This document shows positions 44,126 to 53,325 of a DNA stretch of 64,000 bases, one piece after another. The stretch is from an uncultured Eubacterium sp. Lineage in GTDB: Bacteria > Bacillota > Clostridia > Oscillospirales > Acutalibacteraceae. The stretch is taken from assembly GCA_910583925.1 (NCBI GenBank), contig CAJTZJ010000007.1, positions 1 to 64,000 on the forward strand, in the 5' to 3' direction. The position numbers and the translations under genes were made by a program. A model generated the notes under the pieces. The model had not been told where the DNA came from. It saw only the letters and a program-made list of their open reading frames with translations, and made no database searches. Positions within the stretch are counted from its first letter, which is position 1. Every line of letters starts with the position of its first letter.

Positions 44126-45910
44126 TTATTTATAAAGAGGACCATATGTTGCGCAAGCACGATAGTCGGCAGCTTCCAAATCCTCCGTTCCGAATGCAGA
44201 CCAAGCATGCGGACGGAAAATCTTTTCCTCAGGCACATTATGCATATTAACAGGGATACGAAGCATAGAGGCAAGCGTGATTAAATCTGCACCAACATGA
44301 CCGTAAACTGTTACACCGTGGTTTGCGCCCCAATTTGCCATAACACTGTAAACATCCGTAAACGCACCCTTTCCGGTAAGTCTTGGTGCAAACCAAGTTG
44401 TAGGCCATGTTCTGTCTGTTCTGACATCAATGGTATTATGGATTTCATCCGGCAAATCAGCCGTATAGCCCTCTGCAATCTGAAGCACAGGGCCGATACC
44501 CTCAACAACATTAACACGAAGCATTGTAACAGGCATTTCGGCACGGCATCTGAAATGGCTTGAAAATCCGCCGCCGCGGAAATATTCATAATTTGCTCTG
44601 CACCAATCCGTAGCATCAAGGCATGCTTTAATATCAGCATCTGTCATTTCCCAAAACGGCTTCATACAAGGCTCATTTTTGCTGTTTCTTGAAGCACCGC
44701 TGCCGTCAAGAGCAGTTGCACCCGAATTGATAAGATGAATAAAGCCGTTTTCGGCAACACCGCTTGGCTTCATACCTGTAACTCGCTCACATGCATCAGG
44801 ACTCCAGTATGTACGAACATCATGGAAGCAGGGAGCCGTTCCCGTTACCAATGTTCCAAGCATCATGGCAGTACCGTTTAATGTATCATTTTCAGTTGCA
44901 AAAGGAGTAGGCGCCTTTTTTCCGTTCCAATCGAATGTTGAAGCCATAATTGCTTCCGAAAAGTCTGCGTTCGGAAGCCAGTCTGTCCAGTTTCTCTGAC
45001 CCTGGAAGCCGCCTGCAACGGCATTTTTACCGAGTGCTTCCTCATGCCAGCCCATTTCATCCAGCTTCTTGTTTCCATAGAGAATATCACGCATAATCAT
45101 AGTCATTTTCGTAATAAATTCCCAATCCTTATCAGCAGGAACAACCTTAGACTTTGTAATAACCTCGGGCAAATCCTTGCCTGCATTACAGTCAAAGCCC
45201 TCTTTGCAGTTTTCCTTTACCCAAGACAATGCACGCTGATATTCATCCTCATCATAAATACCGAGAGTTATTCTGCGAACAATTTCAGTCATATCAACCC
45301 ATTCGGCACGAATACCGAAATATTTCTGGAACATATCCGCATTACAATAGCTTCCTGCAATACCCATTGCAACTCCGCCAAGATTAACATAAGCCTTGTT
45401 TTTCATCCAGCCAACGCTGACTGCAGCACGGGCAAAGCGCAGAATCTTCTCGGCAACATCAGCAGGAACGCTTGTATCATCCATATCCTGAACATCATGG
45501 CCGTAAATTGAGAAAGCCGGAAGCCCCTTCTGTGCAAAAGCTGCCATAACTGCAGCAAGATAAACCGCACCGGGACGCTCTGTTCCGTTAAATCCCCAAA
45601 CAGCTTTAATTGTATTCGGATCCATATCAAAGGTTTCTGAGCCGTAGCACCAGCACGGGGTTACCGAAAGCGTTGCAACAACATTTTCAGCAGCAAACTG
45701 ATTTGCACATTTTGCAGCTTCAGCACCGCCTCCGATTGTTGTTTCTGAAATAACACACTGAACAGCAGTGCCGTCAGGATAGCGAAGATTGCTTTCAATC
45801 AGCGCCTTTGCTGCCTCTGCCATTCCCATCGTTTGTTTTTCAAGACTTTCTCTAACACCGCCCCATCTTCCGTCAATACACGGGCGAATACCTATTTTAG
45901 GATAATTCAT
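44126..45910 (-). CDS. fucI: L-fucose isomerase
   Basis: A 594-aa isomerase converting L-fucose to L-fuculose. It starts IGIRPCIDGRWGGVRESLE and has VSETTIGGGAEAA, GHDVQDMDDT, ICSYCNAD-like GSYCNADMFQ, and the C-terminal IPVNMHNVPEE segment. Length and motifs agree with FucI. Operon: fucA-fucU-kinase-fucI, ending in the terminator at 44079. Confidence 0.95.
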   Translation of the reverse strand: MNYPKIGIRPCIDGRWGGVRESLEKQTMGMAEAAKALIESNLRYPDGTAVQCVISETTIGGGAEAAKCANQFAAENVVATLSVTPCWCYGSETFDMDPNTIKAVWGFNGTERPGAVYLAAVMAAFAQKGLPAFSIYGHDVQDMDDTSVPADVAEKILRFARAAVSVGWMKNKAYVNLGGVAMGIAGSYCNADMFQKYFGIRAEWVDMTEIVRRITLGIYDEDEYQRALSWVKENCKEGFDCNAGKDLPEVITKSKVVPADKDWEFITKMTMIMRDILYGNKKLDEMGWHEEALGKNAVAGGFQGQRNWTDWLPNADFSEAIMASTFDWNGKKAPTPFATENDTLNGTAMMLGTLVTGTAPCFHDVRTYWSPDACERVTGMKPSGVAENGFIHLINSGATALDGSGASRNSKNEPCMKPFWEMTDADIKACLDATDWCRANYEYFRGGGFSSHFRCRAEMPVTMLRVNVVEGIGPVLQIAEGYTADLPDEIHNTIDVRTDRTWPTTWFAPRLTGKGAFTDVYSVMANWGANHGVTVYGHVGADLITLASMLRIPVNMHNVPEEKIFRPHAWSAFGTEDLEAADYRACATYGPLYK

Positions 45911-45929
45911 AAACTTTTACCTCCAAAAA

Positions 45930-47345
45930 TTACTTACTGATAATATTGATATACTTTTCATAAGCCATTTGCCATGCCTCATGGTTTTCAGGCTTATAGG
46001 TTTTAACCCTTTCGGATTTTCTGATAATTTCTCTTGCTTCATCAATACTGCCTATTTCCTCAAGTGCAATAAGCTGAAGCATAATATTTCCAATAGCCGT
46101 TGCCTCGGTTGGTCCTGCAACAACATCAAAACCAAGGCTGTCAGCTGTCATTTGGCAAAGGAAGCGGTCTTTCGTTCCTCCGCCGAGAAGATGAAGAACA
46201 TCAAAGCTTATGCCTGTGTTTTCACCTATCTGCTCTATGGCATAACGATATTTCATAGCAAGGCTTTCGTAAATACAGCGGATAACCATACCGATTGTTT
46301 GAGGAACTGCCTGATTGGTTTTTCTGCAGTAATCCTTTATTCTCTGCGGCAAATCGCCCTCTGTAGCAAATAATGAATCATCGGGGTCAATAAAGCAGGA
46401 AAACGGTTTTTCTGCTCTTGCCATCATTTCAAGATCATTATAGGAATAATCAAAGCCGGCTCTCTTAAGAGCTCTTCGTGTTTCCTGAATAAGCCATAAT
46501 CCGCTTATATTCTTAAGATAATTTATCTTTCCGTTTGCGCCAAGCTCATTTGAAAGCTCATCCTGTCTGCTCTTTTCCGTAAGAATAGGTTCATCAAGCT
46601 CACAGCCGATTAAAGACCATGTACCGCAGGATAAAAAAGCAGGCGTGCTGCCCTTTTCGCAAGGCATTGCAGCGATTGCACACTGCGTATCATGGCCTGC
46701 TGCTGCAATTACTTTTATTCCGTCTTTTTCGCCGATAACCGCAGCACTGCTGCAAAGGGGTGCAAAAATATTTGCATCTATACTGCACTTTCGGCAGACT
46801 GATTCACTCCATTTGCCTTTATTTAAATTAAGCATCTGAGAGGTTGAAGCAATTGTTTTTTCGCAAACAGCATTTCCGCAAAGATAATATGCAAATAAAT
46901 CAGGCATAAAAAGAAGCTTTTTTGCATTATTTTTTTCTTCACAGCTGAGCTGAAAAAGCGTATTTATCGGCATAATCTGATTGCCGGTTTCAGCATAAAG
47001 CTCTTCAGGAGATATCTTTTCAAAAACCTTTGCAAGCACCTGTTCCGTTCTGGTATCACGATAATGAACAGGAGATTTTATAAGCCGTCCTTCTTCATCA
47101 ATAAGCCCGTAATCAACGCCCCATGTATCAAAAGCAAGGCTGTCTATCCTGCCCGCCTTTTGCAGCGCCTTATCAATTTCAGAACAAATCATTTTAAAAT
47201 CGTGGCACATGATACCATTTTCATAAACAGGAATATTATCAAATCTATGTATTTCTTCATAGCTGAGCTTTCCGTTATCAAATTCCGCCTTTATAGCTCT
47301 TCCGCTGGAAGCGCCGAAATCAAAGGCAACAACTGTTTTACTCAT
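45930..47345 (-). CDS. FGGY kinase, fuculokinase/rhamnulokinase type
   Basis: A 471-aa sugar kinase: AFDFGASSGRAI (phosphate 1), DTWGVDYGL, HYRDTRT, GHDTQCA, and the phosphate 2 and adenosine motifs LHLLGGGTKDRFLCQM. By sequence it is closest to RhaB-like rhamnulokinases. In this context, between fucU and fucI, it should phosphorylate L-fuculose. It overlaps fucU by 4 bp. Which sugar it prefers is inference. Confidence 0.88.
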   Translation of the reverse strand: MSKTVVAFDFGASSGRAIKAEFDNGKLSYEEIHRFDNIPVYENGIMCHDFKMICSEIDKALQKAGRIDSLAFDTWGVDYGLIDEEGRLIKSPVHYRDTRTEQVLAKVFEKISPEELYAETGNQIMPINTLFQLSCEEKNNAKKLLFMPDLFAYYLCGNAVCEKTIASTSQMLNLNKGKWSESVCRKCSIDANIFAPLCSSAAVIGEKDGIKVIAAAGHDTQCAIAAMPCEKGSTPAFLSCGTWSLIGCELDEPILTEKSRQDELSNELGANGKINYLKNISGLWLIQETRRALKRAGFDYSYNDLEMMARAEKPFSCFIDPDDSLFATEGDLPQRIKDYCRKTNQAVPQTIGMVIRCIYESLAMKYRYAIEQIGENTGISFDVLHLLGGGTKDRFLCQMTADSLGFDVVAGPTEATAIGNIMLQLIALEEIGSIDEAREIIRKSERVKTYKPENHEAWQMAYEKYINIISK

Positions 47346-47779
47346 ACAACAACACCCTTTTGAAGCATAATATTTGCGTAAATAGCCGTTTCCCCTGTTG
47401 CAATAATAAGATAAGCATCCTTTGCCTGTTCATAAAAAGCAAAGCGTTCAACCATTTCAATACCGCAGTGCAGAGGCTCATGCTTTTTCAGAATATCTTT
47501 ATATGTATTCCAGATTGACGGTGTACCGCAAGTGTCACCCTCCATAACAGCCATTAAAGAAACAGGATTTTCAACATAGCTGTCCAGAGGAAGAAGAGCC
47601 AGAACAGCATCAAGAATTTCAGGCACACCATGACCGTCTGCACGGATAACAATAGAATTTTTACCGATACTTTCAGCAGGAAAATTTCCGTCAGCAATAA
47701 CCAATCTGTCACTGTGACCCATTTCGGCAAGCGCCTTTAATAAATCGGGAGATAAAACAGGAGAAATTCTTTTTAGCAT
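47342..47779 (-). CDS. fucU: L-fucose mutarotase (RbsD/FucU family)
   Basis: A 145-aa RbsD/FucU protein: ISPVLSPDLLKALAEMGHSDRLVIADGNFP with the catalytic His, and later ERFAFYEQAKDAYLIIATGE. It interconverts alpha and beta fucose. It overlaps the kinase start by 4 bp and follows fucA by 14 bp. Confidence 0.92.
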   Translation of the reverse strand: MLKRISPVLSPDLLKALAEMGHSDRLVIADGNFPAESIGKNSIVIRADGHGVPEILDAVLALLPLDSYVENPVSLMAVMEGDTCGTPSIWNTYKDILKKHEPLHCGIEMVERFAFYEQAKDAYLIIATGETAIYANIMLQKGVVV

Positions 47780-47793
47780 AACAATCCCCCTCC

Positions 47794-48504
47794 TCAGTCC
47801 TTTTTATGAAGCATTTCATCTTCTTCGTTGAATACCTTGTAGCCCGGGTGTCTTCCCGTAACCTGATAATACCCTCTGAGGTCAATAAGCTTTTGAATAT
47901 TTTCTCTGCTGATATCGTGACTTCCGCCGAGGATAACAGCATTAATTGTAATCTTCGCCCAAAGCTCAAGGCTTTCCATTCTGTAAAACGCAGTAATAAC
48001 ATCACTGCCTACTGCAAGCGCACCGTGATTTTCAAGAAGCATAACATCATGCTCCTCAAGATACGGCTCAATTGCGTTAGGAACCTCAATAGTTGACGGT
48101 GTTCCGTAAGGTGTAAGCGGAACAGCACCGATAACAGCTACATCTTCAATCATATTATACATATCCATTGCCTTATGGGCTACAGCAAAGCCTGTTGCTC
48201 CCGGCGGATGCGCATGGATAACACTTTTTACATCTTCTCTTTTATCATAGCAGCGAAGATGCATTTTGATTTCACTTGACGGACGAAGTCCTTCGGCAGC
48301 CTCAAGCACCTCACCCTTGCTGTTCAACAAAACAAGCTTGTCCGGCGTAATAAAGGATTTGCTCATACCCGTTGGTGTTGCAAGAATTGTTCCATCATCA
48401 AGCTTAACACTTACATTGCCGTCATTCGCAGCAACCCAGCCAAGCTGCCACATTTTATGGCAGACATCGCAAATCTGATCTTTAATCTCATTTATATTCT
48501 GCAT
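47794..48504 (-). CDS. fucA: Class II aldolase, L-fuculose-phosphate aldolase
   Basis: A 236-aa class II aldolase/adducin-type enzyme that splits fuculose-1-phosphate into lactaldehyde and DHAP. Zinc-site histidines are seen in VIHAHPPGATG and the ENHGALAVG motif, with SSEIKMH in between. It has GGAGGT upstream and is the first gene of the fucose operon. Confidence 0.92.
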   Translation of the reverse strand: MQNINEIKDQICDVCHKMWQLGWVAANDGNVSVKLDDGTILATPTGMSKSFITPDKLVLLNSKGEVLEAAEGLRPSSEIKMHLRCYDKREDVKSVIHAHPPGATGFAVAHKAMDMYNMIEDVAVIGAVPLTPYGTPSTIEVPNAIEPYLEEHDVMLLENHGALAVGSDVITAFYRMESLELWAKITINAVILGGSHDISRENIQKLIDLRGYYQVTGRHPGYKVFNEEDEMLHKKD

Positions 48505-48606
48505 AATTAACCTCCATAATATTTAATATGCTGATTACATTATATTATGATTGAGATTTTAATGCAATAAAATAAGCAAAATTTAAAAGAATTGTTCAAA
48601 AATCAA

Positions 48607-48628
48607 TGTAAAGCAATACCACTTTACA
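48607..48628. promoter_or_regulatory. Dyad operator upstream of the fucose operon
   Basis: TGTAAAG, 8-bp spacer, CTTTACA, a perfect dyad about 100 bp before fucA. It is a candidate operator. A possible -35 TTGAAC lies nearby at about 48589-48594. No regulator gene is adjacent. Confidence 0.5.
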
Positions 48629-48761
48629 AATTTAAATTTTTAATCTATATTAATAAGATATCTAACTCATTTCATAATTTTACAGCTTTATACTAAATGT
48701 AACAAAATCTAATTGGCTTTTTCACAAATTCGTGATATCGTAAAAAAGGAACAGGGGGTAA

Positions 48762-49022
48762 GACGATGGAATATCCTTTGCATTCGGAGACTTTCTGCTT
48801 TACTTAACGCTTTCTCTCGGAACGGCAAGCTATTCTCTTGTTGGAGGACTTTTCTTTTCAACAACGGTTTTTGTTACAAGATTCATATTCCTATGTGTTG
48901 ACAAAGAGCGGAAATGCCCATACACCAAGCTTGCAATTCCGGCTGAGGGATTTATTTGTACTTGCACCTTAGACTTGCTTTATTCTGTCAAAAGCTTTAT
49001 ACTGAATGCAAATCATTTTTAA
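48762..49022 (+). pseudogene. Possible decayed membrane-protein gene
   Basis: A frame open between stops with hydrophobic stretches (FLLYLTLSLGTASYSLVGG, FFSTTVFVTRFIFLCV) and a C-terminal KCPYTKLAIPAEGFIC. No ATG or credible ribosome site exists. The 48505-49035 gap otherwise holds only the fucose promoter region. Confidence 0.25.
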
Positions 49023-49035
49023 GGAGTCAGTTAAA

Positions 49036-49386
49036 ATGTTATTTATTGAATATCCAAAATGCTCAACCTGTCAGAAAGCAAAAAAATGGCTTGATGAAAA
49101 CGGCTTTGAATATGTAAGCAGACATATAAAAGAGGAAAACCCGACTTTTGAGGAGCTGAAAAAATGGTATGCCGAAAGCGGAATGCCGCTTAAAAAATTT
49201 TTCAACACAAGCGGTATGCTCTATAAATCCATGCAGCTAAAAGAAAGGCTTTCTGAAATGAGCGAGGAGGAGCAGCTGAAACTCCTGGCAACAGACGGAA
49301 TGCTCGTTAAAAGACCAATCATCATATCTGATAAAGCAATCTTAACAGGATTTCGCGAAAAGGAATGGACAGAAAGACTTAAGTAA
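49036..49386 (+). CDS. ArsC/Spx-family protein (YffB/MgsR-like)
   Basis: A 116-aa thioredoxin-fold protein. The start YPKCSTCQKAKKWLDENG has a CxxC as in Spx/ArsC-like members, and the C-terminal half has VKRPIIISDKAILTGFREKEW, the RPI motif of the family. AAGGAG precedes the ATG at 49036. Role may be redox regulation or arsenate-type reduction; not decided by the sequence. Confidence 0.83.
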   Translation: MLFIEYPKCSTCQKAKKWLDENGFEYVSRHIKEENPTFEELKKWYAESGMPLKKFFNTSGMLYKSMQLKERLSEMSEEEQLKLLATDGMLVKRPIIISDKAILTGFREKEWTERLK

Positions 49387-49399
49387 TACACCACATTAA

Positions 49400-49438
49400 A
49401 GCAACAACCGCCGAACAAAATGTTCGGCGGTTGTTGCT
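49400..49438. terminator. Long hairpin between convergent genes
   Basis: AGCAACAACCGCCGAACA / TGTTCGGCGGTTGTTGCT stem with a 3-nt loop. Very stable, but no U-run follows, so it may act as a convergent-gene barrier or a terminator with weak tail. Confidence 0.55.
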
Positions 49439-49451
49439 GTATTATCAGATT

Positions 49452-50375
49452 TTACTTATCATCCTGTACTTCCTGTTTTTCTGTTTGACCTTTTTTAGCC
49501 TTAAAACTGTAATATGCTATCATAGCTATTCCGATTAATATGGAAAATACTGCTACGGAAATCAAAATTTTTGAAGAATACGGAATACCGGATTTTTCTT
49601 TTACTTCTGTTATAATTTCGGCTTGATTCTCTGCCGTTTTAGCGGTGTCCTCTACAGAGGCATACTCCTCTGCTGTATATTTTCCCGTATTATCAGTCTT
49701 TGGCGGAGCAATATATCTGAATTTTGTTGTTTTCTCGGTTGTTGACTTTGAATGACTGCTTACGGTATTGGTATTACTGTCCTTCTTGGTTTTCTTTGCA
49801 GATGAAGCTTTCTCATTATTAATTACTTCGGTTGTTTCTTCTTTACAGAATGGAAGCGTGATACAATCCGTAAGCTTATACGCTTTACCATTTACCATAA
49901 CGGAAAATGAAACATCATTATCAATTGCTTTATCAGCCCTATTTTTGAATTCTATACCTAAATATATTTCCTGCCCCTGTGCGGTTGCTTCTCCGAAATT
50001 ACAAACCGTTTCAAATGACTTCTTTATCTCACTGCCCGCTTCAATCATTCCGGATTCATCAAAAGTTAAAGTATATTTATTGATATCATTTGAAACACAG
50101 AATTCCACCTTGATATCATTTTCCTCATCATTCAAACTTGTTTCATTATAGCTTATGTGAAGATAAAAGCAATTGTTTTCAATATCCGTATAATAGCTGA
50201 ACATACCGCTGTAATTCTCAAGCTTTTGTTCCGAAACATAACATACCCCGCTTTTTTCATACCATATTTCAGGATTGCTTACAAATGCAGTGTCCATAGC
50301 AAAAGCATTTATCGGTGTGAAAAGTAAAAGAATTATTACAGAAAAGCAAATTCCTGCTTTGTTTGAAAGCCTCAC
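49452..50375 (-). CDS. Secreted, C-terminally anchored surface protein
   Basis: A 307-aa protein with a signal peptide (ICFSVIILLLFTPINAFA), a roughly 160-residue beta-rich domain, a Ser/Thr/Lys-rich linker (SSHSKSTTEKTTK), and a C-terminal helix (ILISVAVFSILIGIAMIAYY) followed by a charged tail. This layout is that of a surface-exposed sensor or adhesin; no family recognised. Confidence 0.65.
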   Translation of the reverse strand: MRLSNKAGICFSVIILLLFTPINAFAMDTAFVSNPEIWYEKSGVCYVSEQKLENYSGMFSYYTDIENNCFYLHISYNETSLNDEENDIKVEFCVSNDINKYTLTFDESGMIEAGSEIKKSFETVCNFGEATAQGQEIYLGIEFKNRADKAIDNDVSFSVMVNGKAYKLTDCITLPFCKEETTEVINNEKASSAKKTKKDSNTNTVSSHSKSTTEKTTKFRYIAPPKTDNTGKYTAEEYASVEDTAKTAENQAEIITEVKEKSGIPYSSKILISVAVFSILIGIAMIAYYSFKAKKGQTEKQEVQDDK

Positions 50376-50488
50376 TATTTTCCACCTTTTCCTACAAATT
50401 TCAGCATTTTATACGCTTTAATATTACCAATTATTGCAAATAATGTCAAATAGATTTTCTTCAGGAATACCAGAAAAACATAAAATCA

Positions 50489-50513
50489 GGGAGCATATTT
50501 TTATATGCTCCCT
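50489..50513 (-). terminator. Terminator of the TipA-type regulator
   Basis: GGGAGCATA / TATGCTCCC stem read on the minus strand with an ATTTTT-type loop, following the merR gene. A short TTTTA tail follows the stem. Confidence 0.75.
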
Positions 50514-50518
50514 TTCGG

Positions 50519-51226
50519 TTATATCATCGCTTCAATTGCTTTTACCGTAAATTCAGCTGTGCCGACACCACCGGCTTTGTTTATATTATTTTTAAATCTT
50601 TCATCTGCAGCATACATTTTCCCCAACTCTTTAAATAGTACATCTGTACAGGTATAGTAATTATCCGTAATAAAATTCTGCAGTTGCTTTATCAGCTTTT
50701 GCACCGCTTCACAGTTGACAGAAAGATGCTTTACTTTGCCTAATTCTTCAAAAATCCGCAAAAACTCATCCGATTTATCTGCTGAAGCAGAATACTTTTG
50801 TTCAAATTCCTTATAGACATCCGTATTTCCCCATTTTTGCTTTGCCTCGGCAGCATAGTTTTCAATTTCTGTTTTATCAAACACGGAAAAGTTCATATTT
50901 TCAACTCCTTTCATGAATAATTCACGGGCAGAAATAATGATTTCATCAAGGCGGTTTCTCTGTAATTCAAGCAGCATAATCTGCTCTTTTAGTGCTGTTT
51001 TTATATCAAAATCAGCATGATCAAGAATTGCTTTGATTTCCTTAAGCGGAAACTGCAGTTCCCGAAAAAGCAGTATACTATGCAAGCGTTCCAATGCTGT
51101 ATCGTCATACAGCCTGTAGCCTGCATCTGTAATTTTTGTTGGCTTCAGTAAATCTATTTCATCATAATAATGAAGCGTGCGCACACTGATGCCCGTCAGC
51201 CTGCTTATTTCTTTAACTGTTTTCAT
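50519..51226 (-). CDS. MerR-family regulator of TipA type
   Basis: A 235-aa activator. Residues 1-70 hold the MerR winged helix (KEISRLTGISVRTLHYYDEIDLLKP), then a long dimer helix, and from about 110 a TipAS-like ligand domain (ENYAAEAKQKWGNTDVYKEFEQKY). TipA-type proteins bind thiopeptides and other drugs. Its own promoter has the MerR 19-bp spacer. The plus-strand gene array starts just on the other side. Confidence 0.88.
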   Translation of the reverse strand: MKTVKEISRLTGISVRTLHYYDEIDLLKPTKITDAGYRLYDDTALERLHSILLFRELQFPLKEIKAILDHADFDIKTALKEQIMLLELQRNRLDEIIISARELFMKGVENMNFSVFDKTEIENYAAEAKQKWGNTDVYKEFEQKYSASADKSDEFLRIFEELGKVKHLSVNCEAVQKLIKQLQNFITDNYYTCTDVLFKELGKMYAADERFKNNINKAGGVGTAEFTVKAIEAMI

Positions 51227-51248
51227 CAGTATCCCTCCCGTTAATTAC

Positions 51249-51279
51249 AGTATAGACTATTACGCTCCGTGAGAGTCAA
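51249..51279 (-). promoter_or_regulatory. MerR-type promoter with 19-bp spacer
   Basis: Minus strand: -35 TTGACT (51274-51279), 19-bp spacer, -10 TATACT (51249-51254). The spacer carries the dyad GACTCTC...AGTC. The over-long spacer is the hallmark of promoters activated by MerR proteins through DNA distortion, so the gene is autoregulated. Confidence 0.75.
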
Positions 51280-51357
51280 TCGTTTTTTATAAATTTTTAT
51301 ATAAATTTATTTTCTTTTATGATATAATAAATTTATAAATCAGAAAGGTAAATAATT

Positions 51358-51996
51358 ATGGCTTTTGATTACAAGAAAGAATACAAGGAATTCTATATGC
51401 CGAAGAAGAAACCAAGCATTGTAGAAATTCCGAAAATGAATTATATTGCAGTCAGGGAAAAAGGCAATCCGAATGACGAAAACGGCGAATATAAAAAAAG
51501 CATCAGCTTGTTGTATGCCATTGCTTTTACTATCAAAATGAGCTATAAAGGTACACATAAAATTGACGGATATTTTGAATATGTAGTTCCTCCGCTTGAA
51601 GGCTTTTGGTGGCAGGAAAACACACAAGGATTTGATTATAACAGAAAAGAGGATATGCAGTTTATTTCCGTTATAAGATTGCCTGATTTTGTAACAAAAG
51701 ATGATTTCAAATGGGCAGTTGATGAGGCAACTCAAAAGAAAAAGCAGGATTTCTCAAAGGTTGAATTTTTCACTTATGATGAGGGTATTTGTGTTCAGTG
51801 TATGCATATAGGCTCTTATGATAACGAGCCTGAAACAGTTGCTTTAATGCACAAACATATGGAAGAAAGCGGCTGTGAATTGGATATAACGGACAGCAGA
51901 CTTCATCACGAGATTTATTTGAGTGACCCCAGAAGATGTGATGAGAGTAAGCTGAAAACAGTTATCAGACACCCTATAAAAAAGATTGATATGTAA
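51358..51996 (+). CDS. GyrI-like small-molecule binding protein
   Basis: A 212-aa free-standing GyrI-like domain protein: SIVEIPKMNYIAVREKG, GYFEYVVPPLEGFWW, QFISVIRLPDFVTK and EICVQCMHIGSYDNEPET-like sequence near the end (GICVQCMHIGSYDNEP). It belongs to the group that binds or hydrolyses cationic drugs and toxic small molecules. It is the first gene of the plus-strand array and divergent from the TipA-type regulator. Confidence 0.84.
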   Translation: MAFDYKKEYKEFYMPKKKPSIVEIPKMNYIAVREKGNPNDENGEYKKSISLLYAIAFTIKMSYKGTHKIDGYFEYVVPPLEGFWWQENTQGFDYNRKEDMQFISVIRLPDFVTKDDFKWAVDEATQKKKQDFSKVEFFTYDEGICVQCMHIGSYDNEPETVALMHKHMEESGCELDITDSRLHHEIYLSDPRRCDESKLKTVIRHPIKKIDM

Positions 51997-52007
51997 AAGG
52001 ATTAATT

Positions 52008-52508
52008 ATGCTGCGTTTAAGAAAATACAAAACAAGTGACGCTCAGGTTATAACAAAGTGGTTAAAAAACGAATATGCCTTTCGTCAATGGAGTGCAAAC
52101 AGGTATGAAAGCTATCCGATAACGGCTGATGATATGAATCAGTATTATTCACAGTATGACGATGATGCGTTGTATATATTAACTGCAATTGACGAAAATA
52201 AAATTACCGGTCATATTACTATACGCTTTATTGATGATACAAGAAAGATTGCCCGCCTTGGTTTTGTCATAGTTGATGACAGCAAACGAGGCAAAGGCTA
52301 CGGAAAGCTGCTTGTTTCGTCTGCGCTGAATTATACCTTTAATGAATTGAAGGCTGATAAAGTAACTTTAGGTGTTTTTGAAAATAATGACCCTGCTGTT
52401 CATTGCTATCAGTCTTGTGGCTTCAAAATAGTAAAAAAAGAAATAATCGAAAGCTATCAATGTATGGGTGAAACTTGGAATTGCATTGAAATGGAAGTAA
52501 GCAGATAA
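52008..52508 (+). CDS. GNAT acetyltransferase
   Basis: A 166-aa GNAT (RimJ/RimL-like). The acetyl-CoA loop is RGKGYGKLLVSSAL, with LGFVIVDDS before it and YQSCGFKIVKK after. Substrate unknown. It lies 11 bp after the GyrI-like gene. Confidence 0.87.
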   Translation: MLRLRKYKTSDAQVITKWLKNEYAFRQWSANRYESYPITADDMNQYYSQYDDDALYILTAIDENKITGHITIRFIDDTRKIARLGFVIVDDSKRGKGYGKLLVSSALNYTFNELKADKVTLGVFENNDPAVHCYQSCGFKIVKKEIIESYQCMGETWNCIEMEVSR

Positions 52509-52540
52509 TAACAATTTATTCAAAAGGCAGTGTGTGAAAA

Positions 52541-52852
52541 ATGGAGAAGATTAAAGATTTATTGATTAAACTGAAAAACAAGTTTATCAAGTTTTGTAAA
52601 TGGATATGGAAAGAATGTAAAGATTGGAAAACCGTTGTAATTTTTGCAATTGTGGTAGTAATTATGTATTCGCCTGTTTGGGGCGGATATTTGTGCCACG
52701 CTCTGTTTCACTGGAAATGGTGCAGCGTGATGGCAACCGCATATCTTGCATTCTGGGCAGGTCCGTTCACACCCTTTTTCCCAATGTGCATTGCTATCAC
52801 TTTGGGAATTCGGCGGATAATTGATAAGATAAAAGGCAGAGAAAAAATGTAA
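52541..52852 (+). CDS. Small membrane protein
   Basis: A 103-aa protein: basic N-terminus (KFIKFCKWIWKECKDWK), helix VVIFAIVVVIMYSPVWGG, and a second hydrophobic stretch YLAFWAGPFTPFFPMCIAITLG. No family recognised. GTGTGTGAAAA precedes the ATG, a weak ribosome site. Confidence 0.55.
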   Translation: MEKIKDLLIKLKNKFIKFCKWIWKECKDWKTVVIFAIVVVIMYSPVWGGYLCHALFHWKWCSVMATAYLAFWAGPFTPFFPMCIAITLGIRRIIDKIKGREKM

Positions 52853-52886
52853 TGTAGTTTACAGTAATTTGAAAGCGAGAAATATA

Positions 52887-53294
52887 ATGGAATATATAAA
52901 AAGAGACGAACTCGAAAAATTAGTTGGGATTGATAAAATTAATGTTTTTTATGATATTGTCAGTGAAATAACAAAACTTTATGATATGGAGCAAATATGG
53001 AATCCCGGTGGAAAAAAGTGGACTTATGAATATAAGTTTAGAAAAAGCGGAAAAACTTTATGTGCATTCTATTTTAGGGAGAATACATTAGGGTTTATGA
53101 TTATCTTCGGTAAAACTGAAAGAAATAAAGTTGAAGAAATAAGAAATGAACTTTCATACGATGTAATGGAAACTTATGATAACGCTCAAATATTTCACGA
53201 TGGAAAATGGGTTATGTTTAATATAACAGATTACGCAATAGTAGAAGATATAAAAAAATTACTTTTTATTAAAAGAAAACCAAATAGAAAATAA
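52887..53294 (+). CDS. DUF3788-like protein
   Basis: A 135-aa protein with the DUF3788 pattern: GGKKWTYEYKFRKSGKTLCAF near the middle (YKxRxxGKxLCxxx), GFMIIFGKTER, and EIRNELSYDVMETYDNA with HDGKWVMFNI. The ATG at 52887 is chosen over an upstream start because GAGA lies just before it. Function unknown. Confidence 0.65.
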   Translation: MEYIKRDELEKLVGIDKINVFYDIVSEITKLYDMEQIWNPGGKKWTYEYKFRKSGKTLCAFYFRENTLGFMIIFGKTERNKVEEIRNELSYDVMETYDNAQIFHDGKWVMFNITDYAIVEDIKKLLFIKRKPNRK

Positions 53295-53325
53295 CCACAA
53301 ATTACAATTTGATGAGAAGTCGTAT

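Noticed and set aside
44126..47345. Rhamnose rather than fucose pathway
   Set aside because: The kinase is RhaB-like, but the isomerase is clearly FucI and a FucU mutarotase and GH29 fucosidase are present.
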